Assembly: GCA_023450615.1 (NCBI GenBank)
Contig: JAEXGT010000103.1
Coordinates: 1-45,370, forward strand
Reading direction: 5' to 3'
DNA length: 45,370 bases
Source: Pseudomonadota bacterium
GTDB taxonomy: Bacteria > Pseudomonadota > Alphaproteobacteria > Rhizobiales > Beijerinckiaceae
The notes under the pieces were generated by a model, which had not been told where the DNA came from, searched no databases, and saw only the letters and a program-made list of their open reading frames with translations. Position numbers and translations under genes: made by a program. This document shows, piece by piece, positions 31,972 through 39,358 of this stretch. Each line of letters opens with the position of its first letter. The first letter of the stretch is position 1.

Positions 31972-34689
31972 ATGGAAAAGAGCCTCTTTAGATATATTTG
32001 GACTCACTCCCGGCGCGACCAGCTATTCATATGCTTTGTCGTGCTTTTGTCTCAACCGTTTTATTTCATTTCTCTCGATCTTCCTCGCCAGATCGTGAAT
32101 GAAGCTATTCAGGGAGAGGCGTTCAAGGACGGTAACGCTACGGCACCCTTTCTGAAGCTCCATATCGACTGGCCCCAATGGTTGGGCGGGGGATCGCTTC
32201 AACTCTTCGATGGATTCCAGGTGGGCAGGGTCGGCTTGCTGCTCGGCCTCTCGTCCCTGTTCCTGTTCTTCGTGATCGTGAACAACGGCTTCAAATACTG
32301 GATCAACCTCGCCAAGGGCGTCCTGGGCGAGCGGATGCTCAGGCGCATGCGCTTCGAGCTTTTCGCGATGGTGCTGCGCTTCACGCCGGAGGCCCTGCGA
32401 ACCGTCAAATCCTCGGAAACCGCCACGATCATCAAGGACGAAGTCGAGCCTATCGGCGGCTTCATCGGTGATGCCTTCATCACGCCGGTCCTGCTCGGCA
32501 TGCAGGCGTTGACGGCGCTGATCTTCATCATGGTGCAGAACGTCTGGCTCGGCCTCATGGCGCTTGGCGTGATCGGGGTCCAATTCACCATCATACCCCG
32601 CCTGCGCCGCGAGCTCCTGCGTCTCGGCAAGCAGCGCCAGCTTGCCTCTCGCGAACTGGCAGGCCGCATCGGCGAGGTGCTCGACGGCATCGAGGTCGTG
32701 CACGTTCACAATGCCTATGCCTGGGAACGGGCGGAGATCGGCAACCGTCTCTTCACGCTCTTCGGGATCCGCCTGAAGATCTACAACCGGAAATTCGCGG
32801 TCAAATTCCTCAACAACTTTCTATCGCAGGTGACGCCGTTCCTGTTCTACGCCGTGGGCGGTTACTTTGCCCTGCGCGGCACGCTCGACATCGGTCAGCT
32901 CGTGGCCGTGATCAACGCCTATCGCGAGCTGCCTCCGCCCTTGAAGGAACTGATCGATTGGGATCAGCAGCGCCTCGACGTGCAGGTGAAATACGATCAG
33001 GTCACCCAGCATTTCGCCGAAGAGCGGCTTGGGCCGATGATCGAATCCAAGGAGGAGGCCGAGGCCGCGCCTCTCGTCGGGTCCCTCGTGGGCGAAGGGA
33101 TCAGCATCACCGGGCCCCACGGTGACCTGATCCTCGACGAGGCCTCCTTCTCGCTGGAGCTTCCGGCCAAAGTAGCGCTCATGTCCCCCGGCAGTCCTGC
33201 TGCAAGCATCTTGGCTCGCGTTCTGGCCCGCCGCATCCCGAGTTTCGGCGGACGCATCAGCATCGGCGAGCGGGATCTCGCGCGGCTTCCTCCCGCCGTC
33301 ATCGGCCGGAGGATCGCCTATGCGGGCGTGGACCCCATCCTCTTTCCCGGCAGCATTCGCGACAATCTCGTCTATGGCCTTCGTTTCAGGCCCATGGGAA
33401 GGACCGAGGAAGACAAGCGCGAGGTGGCGCAGCGCATCGCCGAGGCTGCGCGAACCGGCAATCCCTTCGAGAGCGTCGCCGATAGCTGGATCGACTACCA
33501 GAGCGTCGGCGTGAAGGACGAGCTGGATCTCGACAGGGTGCTGGTCACCCTTCTTGAGCGGGTCGAGATGGGGGAGGCGATCTATCTGTTCGGGCTCGCG
33601 GGTCGGATCGACCCCGAGCGGCACACGGCGCTTGCGGAGCGGGTGGTCGAGGCCCGCAGCCGCCTGCAGCAGAACTTCCTCTCAAACGGAATGGCGGGGC
33701 TCGTCGAGCCCTTCGATATCGGCCGCTACAACGATCAGGCGACGATTGCCGAAAACCTATTGTTCGGTGTCCCGGTCTCGGACGAGTTCATGGGACGCAA
33801 CCTCGCGGACAACCCGCTGTTCCGCAGTGCCATCGACAGGGCAGGGCTCACCGAGAAGCTCACCCAGATGGGCGTGGAAATCGCGGAGACCATGACCGAA
33901 ATCTTCCAAGGGCTGCCGCCGGGCCATTCGCTGTTCGCGCAGTTCTCCTTCATCGGCGCGGATGAACTTCCCGAATTCCAGGCCATCTTGCGCCGCCGAT
34001 CGAGGAGCGGCGCCAATCTGAAACGGGACGAGAGAACGAGGCTCCTGTCCCTGCCGCTCGCCTATATCGAGGCCAAGCACCGCCTCGGCCTGCTGGACGA
34101 CGCGCTGAAGCAACAGGTCGTGGAAGCCCGCAGCCTGGTGCGCGAGACTCTCGAGAAGGCGGGCGCCACCGGGGTGGAGTTCTACGATCCCGAGCGGATC
34201 TGCATGGCCGCTCCCTTGCGCGACAATCTGCTCTTCGGCCGGGTCAATTATCAGGTGGCCGACGCCCGTCACCGGGTTGCCGAAGCCATCGCATCCGTCA
34301 TCCGCGAACTCGACCTGCTGGAGGATGTGGCGCGGATCGGTCTCGACCACGAGGTGGGCGCCGCGGGCCGGCTTCTGTCACCGCAGGAGCGGGCGAGCGT
34401 CAATCTGGTGCGCTGCCTGGTGAAGCGGCCCGATATTCTCGTCATCGATGGGGCGCTTGCGCCCTTCGACGAGGAGCGCGCCCACAGGATTCTTCAGGCC
34501 CTTCTCGATCATCTTGAACAACAAAGCCTGTTCATGGTGCTGTCCAACAGTCGACAGGCCGAGGCTTTCGATGTTCAGATACGCTTCAGCGATGGACGTA
34601 TTGTCACAGAGAATACGGCCGATCCGTCACGTCGGGCCAAGACGCTCCCGATGGAACCCGCCCCAAGTGTTGCAGGAGAGGTGGCATGA
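31972..34689 (+). CDS. ABC-exporter-like protein with a degenerate nucleotide-binding domain
   Basis: 905 residues. Residues ~1-330 form a type I exporter transmembrane domain with five to six helices. From ~375 a nucleotide-binding-domain-like region follows, but its key motifs are gone. The P-loop reads ALMSPGSPAAS (~402-412) without the GKS/T. The signature is LSPQERA (802-808) instead of LSGGQ. Walker B ends VIDGALA, with Gly827 where the catalytic Glu should be. The switch His position reads LSNSRQ. About 300 extra residues split the domain. The post-Q-loop motif occurs three times (IRDNLVYG ~462, IAENLLFG ~592, LRDNLLFG ~749). It is unlikely to hydrolyse ATP. Start ATG 31972 was preferred over 31915. 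Its stop overlaps the CNB gene by four bases. Confidence 0.85.
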   Translation: MEKSLFRYIWTHSRRDQLFICFVVLLSQPFYFISLDLPRQIVNEAIQGEAFKDGNATAPFLKLHIDWPQWLGGGSLQLFDGFQVGRVGLLLGLSSLFLFFVIVNNGFKYWINLAKGVLGERMLRRMRFELFAMVLRFTPEALRTVKSSETATIIKDEVEPIGGFIGDAFITPVLLGMQALTALIFIMVQNVWLGLMALGVIGVQFTIIPRLRRELLRLGKQRQLASRELAGRIGEVLDGIEVVHVHNAYAWERAEIGNRLFTLFGIRLKIYNRKFAVKFLNNFLSQVTPFLFYAVGGYFALRGTLDIGQLVAVINAYRELPPPLKELIDWDQQRLDVQVKYDQVTQHFAEERLGPMIESKEEAEAAPLVGSLVGEGISITGPHGDLILDEASFSLELPAKVALMSPGSPAASILARVLARRIPSFGGRISIGERDLARLPPAVIGRRIAYAGVDPILFPGSIRDNLVYGLRFRPMGRTEEDKREVAQRIAEAARTGNPFESVADSWIDYQSVGVKDELDLDRVLVTLLERVEMGEAIYLFGLAGRIDPERHTALAERVVEARSRLQQNFLSNGMAGLVEPFDIGRYNDQATIAENLLFGVPVSDEFMGRNLADNPLFRSAIDRAGLTEKLTQMGVEIAETMTEIFQGLPPGHSLFAQFSFIGADELPEFQAILRRRSRSGANLKRDERTRLLSLPLAYIEAKHRLGLLDDALKQQVVEARSLVRETLEKAGATGVEFYDPERICMAAPLRDNLLFGRVNYQVADARHRVAEAIASVIRELDLLEDVARIGLDHEVGAAGRLLSPQERASVNLVRCLVKRPDILVIDGALAPFDEERAHRILQALLDHLEQQSLFMVLSNSRQAEAFDVQIRFSDGRIVTENTADPSRRAKTLPMEPAPSVAGEVA

Positions 34690-35129
34690 CCCTTGAAACC
34701 GAGGTTCAGTCCCTGAGACAGGTGCCGATGTTCCGGGATGTGGACCCGGCCCGCCTGAAGCTTCTCGCGTTCACCAGCGAGCGGGTGCAATTCGCCGCAG
34801 GCCAGCGCTTCTTCTCCCAGGGGGACCCCTCCGACGCGGCCTACGTTCTCCTCGACGGGCGGGCGAGCGTGCTGCTCAACACGCCGACAGGCGAAATCCA
34901 GGTGGCCCAATTGTCCGGCAACGCCCTTGTGGGCGAGATGGGCATCCTCTCCGACACCCCGCGCTCCGCCACGATCATGGCCGCCGAGCCCACCACGGCG
35001 CTTCGAATCGACAAGCGCGTTTTCCTCGAGCTGTTGGCCCAGTTTCCTCAGATGTCGCTCGCCGTGATGCGCGAATTGGCGGAGCGTCTCGAACGGACGA
35101 ACGCCCAGCTCGTGGCCCAATCTTCTTGA
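34686..35129 (+). CDS. Cyclic-nucleotide-binding domain protein, no output domain
   Basis: 147 residues made of a single CNB fold. The phosphate-binding cassette is ALVGEMGILSDTPRSATIMA, with the conserved Glu and the Arg-Ser-Ala that hold the cyclic phosphate. No helix-turn-helix follows, so it is not a Crp-type regulator. The start ATG overlaps the stop of the degenerate ABC gene (ATGA), so the two are translated together and probably act as a pair, the CNB protein sensing cAMP or cGMP for the membrane protein (inference). Confidence 0.9.
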   Translation: MTLETEVQSLRQVPMFRDVDPARLKLLAFTSERVQFAAGQRFFSQGDPSDAAYVLLDGRASVLLNTPTGEIQVAQLSGNALVGEMGILSDTPRSATIMAAEPTTALRIDKRVFLELLAQFPQMSLAVMRELAERLERTNAQLVAQSS

Positions 35130-35303
35130 GGAAAATCTCGATTTTAGGGATCTATTCCCGGGGAAAAGGCAATTTCTAGCCTCGGGAACACATTTTTACG
35201 GTCAAGCTGACCGATTCTCGACACATCTACCCGTCAACTCTTGTCCCAGAATGACACAAGGGGTGGTTCGAACCCTACGTCGGACCTTGCGGGAACAAGT
35301 GTG

Positions 35304-36392
35304 ATGCCGAGTAATGCAAGAACGCTGCTGTGCGCTGTGCCGCAACCTGTTGCGGACACACGCCGGGATGGCCGCCTCAAGGCGGTTCGCGTGGCCCTTG
35401 CTCTGGGCCTGATGGTTGGATTCCAGGGGCTGACGGCGGGACCTGCCGCCGTCGCCACCCTGCCGACCGCCATGGTGGACTATAACCACTCTTCCCCGGC
35501 CCAAACCCTGGCCGTGGCCAATCCGGTCACCGCTTCGGTGGCCTATGTGCCGGAGCTCGGCAAGGAGCCGGGGCTGTTCAAGGCGATCCTCGACGGGGCT
35601 TTCTCCCTCAACAAGAAGGCCAAGCCGAAGCCGCAGCACGAGGAAATGCTCTCCGACGCAACCGCCAATCCGGACGAGATCATTCCCTTCAACGGGCGCA
35701 ACATTCCGCGCTGGCTGGTTCATTCTATCCTCAAGGCGGCGCATGTGACGGGTGTGGACCCGGTCTACATGATGACGCTGGCGGACGTGGAATCGAGCCT
35801 CTCTCCCGAAGCCAAGGCCCCGACTTCCTCCGCCGAGGGCCTGTTCCAGTTCATCGACCGCACCTGGCTTGAGATCGTCTCCATGCACGCGGCCGATTAC
35901 GGTTTCACCGCCGCCGCAGCAGCCATCCGCATGGTCAACGGCGAGCCGGTGGTGAGCGACAAGGATCGGGAATGGGTCATGAACCTGCGCACCGATCCTT
36001 ATTTCTCGGCGCTGATGGCGGGTGAGCTGATCAAGGACGTGGAGCGCGCCCTCATCGCGCAAGGCGAGCGCGAGCTTGCGGAAGCCGAGCTCTATCTCGC
36101 TCACTTCCTCGGCGCCACGAGCGCCGTGCGTTTCCTGGAGGTGCTCGACCAGGATCCGAACATGAAAGCCTCCAAGCTCTTCCCGAAGGCCGCCAAGGCC
36201 AATACGGGCCTGTTCATGGAAGGCAAGGGCCGTAAGCGCCGCCCAGTCTCGGTGGCGGAGCTCTACAACAAGATCGACTCGAAGATCGTCCGCCGCCTCG
36301 ACCGCTATGAGGGCATCGGCCCCTATCTCGCCGAAGTCACCCGCCCGGCAGCGGGTGCCGATGTCGTCGAGACCAGCGCGGTGACGCGCTAA
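35304..36392 (+). CDS. Lytic transglycosylase-like protein (SLT fold)
   Basis: About 362 residues. An N-terminal hydrophobic stretch (VALALGLMVGFQGLTAGPAA) after a basic segment is a signal peptide or anchor. A Pro/Ala-rich linker leads to an SLT-like domain: VDPVYMMTLADVESSLSPEA contains the catalytic Glu, and SSAEGLFQFIDRTWLEIV is the conserved follow-up. It would cleave peptidoglycan glycan strands in the periplasm. ATG 35304 was preferred to TTG 35241; the ribosome-binding site (GGGA, ten bases away) is modest. Polysaccharide genes on either side would fit a role in opening the wall for export, but this is only positional. Confidence 0.85.
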   Translation: MPSNARTLLCAVPQPVADTRRDGRLKAVRVALALGLMVGFQGLTAGPAAVATLPTAMVDYNHSSPAQTLAVANPVTASVAYVPELGKEPGLFKAILDGAFSLNKKAKPKPQHEEMLSDATANPDEIIPFNGRNIPRWLVHSILKAAHVTGVDPVYMMTLADVESSLSPEAKAPTSSAEGLFQFIDRTWLEIVSMHAADYGFTAAAAAIRMVNGEPVVSDKDREWVMNLRTDPYFSALMAGELIKDVERALIAQGERELAEAELYLAHFLGATSAVRFLEVLDQDPNMKASKLFPKAAKANTGLFMEGKGRKRRPVSVAELYNKIDSKIVRRLDRYEGIGPYLAEVTRPAAGADVVETSAVTR

Positions 36393-36400
36393 GGAAGCAG

Positions 36401-36427
36401 CCCCAAAAGTGGATTTCACTTTTGGGG
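36401..36427. terminator. Hairpin between convergent genes, possible terminator
   Basis: CCCCAAAAGTG (36401-36411) pairs perfectly with CACTTTTGGGG (36417-36427), loop GATTT. There is no T-run after it, so it may be a small repeat or a weak terminator. Confidence 0.5.
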
Positions 36428-36453
36428 CCTATCCATTGCCGAATTCCTGAAAA

Positions 36454-36690
36454 TCAGAACGCCTTGAACGTGATGATCGTGTGCGTGTCGGCGATCTCGG
36501 GGATCACCTGCACGTTCTGGGCGATGAAATGGCCGATATCGACGCCGTCATCCACATGGAACTTGGCGAGAATGTCGTAATTGCCGGCAGTCGAGTAGAT
36601 CTCGGACGCGATTTCCCGGTCGGCGAGGGCGTTGGCGACTGCGTAGGTCTTGCCGAGCTTGCATTTGATCTCGACGAAGAAGGTCTGCAT
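36454..36690 (-). CDS. Stand-alone Lrp/AsnC ligand-binding (RAM) domain protein
   Basis: 78 residues. It consists only of the alpha-beta RAM/AsnC effector domain: MQTFFVEIKCKLGKTYAVA, STAGNYDILAKFHVDD and a C-terminal THTIITFKAF. The DNA-binding helix-turn-helix of Lrp is absent. Single-domain members form oligomers and may bind amino acids or modulate full Lrp proteins. ATG 36690 has GGAG eight bases upstream; an earlier TTG would overlap that site. It lies about 95 bases after ugd on the same strand. Confidence 0.88.
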   Translation of the reverse strand: MQTFFVEIKCKLGKTYAVANALADREIASEIYSTAGNYDILAKFHVDDGVDIGHFIAQNVQVIPEIADTHTIITFKAF

Positions 36691-36785
36691 GGGGCGCTCC
36701 AAAAGGCGTCTGCTTCAGGCGACGATGACGTTGCGGCAGATATGGCACGGGACGGCGTCCGCGTGAACATCTTCCACGGCCGTTA

Positions 36786-38090
36786 TCAAGCCCGTCCGAT
36801 GCTCACATAGGTGAAGCCGTTGCGCTCCATCTCCTCCGGCCGGTAGACGTTGCGCAGGTCCACCACCACCGGGGCCGCCAGGGCGGTCTTCAGGCGCTTG
36901 AGGTCGAGCGCGCGGAACATGTCCCATTCCGTCACCAGAACCAGGGCATCCGCTCCGCGCACGCAATCATAGGCGTCCTTGGCATATTCCACGTCCGTCA
37001 GCATGGCGCTGGCCGCCTTCATGCCTTCCGGGTCATAGGCCCGCACCTTCGCGCCTGCATCCTGCAGCGCCGTGATGACGTCGAGCGAGGGCGCATCGCG
37101 CATGTCGTCGGTGTTGGGCTTAAAGGTCAGCCCCAGCACCGCGATGGTCTTGCCCCGCACCGAGCCGCCGCAGGCGGCGATGACCTTGCGGCCCATGGCG
37201 CGCTTGCGCTGGCTGTTGACCGCCGCCACCGTCTCCACGATGCGGATCGGCGCCTCGTAGTCCTGCGCCGTCTTGATCAGGGCCAGCGTATCTTTCGGGA
37301 AGCACGAGCCGCCATAACCAGGGCCCGCATTCAGGAACTTGGAGCCGATGCGGTTGTCGAGGCCGATGCCGCGCGCCACGTCCTGCACGTTCGCGCCCAC
37401 CTGCTCGCACAGATCCGCGATCTCGTTGATGAAGGTGATCTTGGTGGCCAGGAAGGCGTTGGCCGCATATTTCGTCAGCTCCGCCGTGCGCCGGGACATC
37501 GCGAGCACCGGGGACTGGTTGAGATAGAGCGGGCGGTAGACCTCGTTCATGACGCCCTGGGCGCGCGGCTCGTCGGTGCCGATGACGATGCGGTCGGGGC
37601 GCTTGAAGTCGGCAATCGCCGCGCCTTCGCGCAGGAATTCCGGGTTGGAGACCACCGAGAAATCGGCGTCGGGGCGGGTTTCGCGGATGATGCGCTCGAC
37701 CTCGTCGCCGGTGCCGACCGGCACAGTCGACTTGGTGACCACCACCGTGTAGCCGCTCATGGCACCGGCGATGTCGCGGGCGGCCTGATAGACATAGGAC
37801 AGGTCGGCATGGCCGTCGCCGCGGCGGGAGGGGGTGCCGACGGCGATGAACACGGCCTCGGCGTTCTTGACCGCGTCGGGCAGGTTGGTGGTGAAGGTCA
37901 GGCGGCCTTCGCGCACGTTGTTGGCCACGAGGTCGTCGAGGCCCGGCTCGAAGATGGGGATCTCGCCGCGGTTGAGGGCCTCGATCTTGCTCGGGTCCTT
38001 GTCTACGCAGCACACCTCATGGCCGAAATCGGCAAAGCACGCCCCGGACACCAGTCCCACATAACCAGACCCGATCATCGCAATGCGCAT
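36786..38090 (-). CDS. ugd: UDP-glucose 6-dehydrogenase
   Basis: 434 residues. NAD-binding motif MRIAMIGSGYVGLVSGACFA at the start, catalytic cysteine in GYGGSCFPKDTLAL, and TFKPNTDDMRDAPSLDVI in the C-terminal UDP-binding domain. It oxidises UDP-glucose to UDP-glucuronate with two NAD+, supplying the precursor for acidic surface polysaccharides. ATG 38090 was chosen because GGGGAG lies eight bases upstream. It may feed the glycosyltransferases at 26-32 kb (inference). Confidence 0.96.
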   Translation of the reverse strand: MRIAMIGSGYVGLVSGACFADFGHEVCCVDKDPSKIEALNRGEIPIFEPGLDDLVANNVREGRLTFTTNLPDAVKNAEAVFIAVGTPSRRGDGHADLSYVYQAARDIAGAMSGYTVVVTKSTVPVGTGDEVERIIRETRPDADFSVVSNPEFLREGAAIADFKRPDRIVIGTDEPRAQGVMNEVYRPLYLNQSPVLAMSRRTAELTKYAANAFLATKITFINEIADLCEQVGANVQDVARGIGLDNRIGSKFLNAGPGYGGSCFPKDTLALIKTAQDYEAPIRIVETVAAVNSQRKRAMGRKVIAACGGSVRGKTIAVLGLTFKPNTDDMRDAPSLDVITALQDAGAKVRAYDPEGMKAASAMLTDVEYAKDAYDCVRGADALVLVTEWDMFRALDLKRLKTALAAPVVVDLRNVYRPEEMERNGFTYVSIGRA

Positions 38091-38250
38091 CAGGATCACT
38101 CCCCATTGTCGTGAAGCGACGGTTTAGGGCGTCTGGGACCGGGCTGCAACCCAGGCAAAGGCAGGAGAGCCGGCTCTTTTGAAACAATACCCCCTTTGAC
38201 ATCTGAACAAAGCACGCCCAAAAGACCGCCGTTTCCAAAACGGGGCATTC

Positions 38251-39258
38251 ATGGATAACCCTTTTCTTGTCGAGGTCACCCGCGGACCATTGGTCGAATC
38301 GCGCCATCGGGGCAGCGTTTCCGTGGTCGACTCGGAGGGCGCGGCCGTCCTTTCCATCGGCGACGTCGACAGGCGGGTCTTCCCGCGCTCGGCCGTCAAG
38401 GCGCTTCAGGCACTTCCCCTGCTGGAGCGGGGCATCGCGGACAAGTACGGCCTCACCGATGAAGAGATCGCGCTCGCCTGCGCCTCCCATTCCGGCGAGC
38501 CGGATCATGTGCGGGTGGCGTCATCCATGCTGGCCAAGGCCGGACAGGACGCGGGATGCCTCGAATGTGGCACCCATTGGCCGATGGGGGAGGTGGCCAA
38601 CCGGGCGCTCGCGGCTGAGGGCGGTGCCCCGAACGCCCTTCACAACAATTGTTCGGGCAAGCATGCGGGCTTCATCTGCCTTGCCTGCGGCACGGGCGAG
38701 GACCCGAAGGGCTATGTGAGCGCGCATCATCCGGTGCAGCGCATGGTGCGCGAAGCCCTGGAGGACATCACGGGCGCCTGCCACACCATGGAGAAAAGCG
38801 GCATCGACGGCTGCTCGATTCCGACCTACGCCATCCCGCTGCCCTCGCTGGCTTTCGGCTTCGCCAAGTTCGGCTCCGGCGCGCATCTTCCGTCCGAGAC
38901 GAAGGCGGCGGCGGAGCGCATCCGCAAGGCCGTGGCCGCCCATCCCTTCATGGTGGCGGGCACGGGACGCTTCGACACGAAGCTCATGGAAATACTGAAG
39001 GAGCGCGTCTTCGTGAAGGTGGGGGCCGAGGGCGTCTATTGCGCCAGTTTCCCGGAGCTCGGATACGGCGTCGCGTTGAAGGCCGATGACGGCCATGTGC
39101 GCGCGGCGGAAATCATGATGGCCGGGCTCGTCCTGCGCTTCCTGCCCCTGAACGATCAGGAGCGCATCGCCGTCGAGGCTCTGGCCCGTCCGGTGTTCAA
39201 GAACTGGAACGGCCTGGAAGTCGGCAGCATGCGCGCCACGCCCGCCCTGATGGGATGA
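38251..39258 (+). CDS. L-asparaginase, Rhizobium etli type (PF06089)
   Basis: 335 residues. The SxxK pair S47-A-V-K50 lies in RVFPRSAVKALQ, and ALHNNCSGKHAGF is the second family hallmark with a metal-linked Cys and a Lys. This is the asparaginase-II group typified by the R. etli inducible enzyme, unrelated to the E. coli type. It hydrolyses L-asparagine to aspartate and ammonia in the cytoplasm. It stands alone with CGGGG upstream of the ATG and a strong terminator downstream. Confidence 0.93.
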   Translation: MDNPFLVEVTRGPLVESRHRGSVSVVDSEGAAVLSIGDVDRRVFPRSAVKALQALPLLERGIADKYGLTDEEIALACASHSGEPDHVRVASSMLAKAGQDAGCLECGTHWPMGEVANRALAAEGGAPNALHNNCSGKHAGFICLACGTGEDPKGYVSAHHPVQRMVREALEDITGACHTMEKSGIDGCSIPTYAIPLPSLAFGFAKFGSGAHLPSETKAAAERIRKAVAAHPFMVAGTGRFDTKLMEILKERVFVKVGAEGVYCASFPELGYGVALKADDGHVRAAEIMMAGLVLRFLPLNDQERIAVEALARPVFKNWNGLEVGSMRATPALMG

Positions 39259-39304
39259 AGATTGCGATGCGAGCAGGATGATGATTGTCCTGTTCGCGAG
39301 ATGC

Positions 39305-39346
39305 AAAAAGGGCCGGAGTGACGATCTCCGGCCCTTTCATTTTTAT
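39305..39346. terminator. Bidirectional terminator between asparaginase and RTX genes
   Basis: AAAGGGCCGGAG (39307-39318) pairs with CTCCGGCCCTTT (39326-39337), T-rich after it and A-rich before it. Confidence 0.9.
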
Positions 39347-39358
39347 CGTGAAGCCTCG

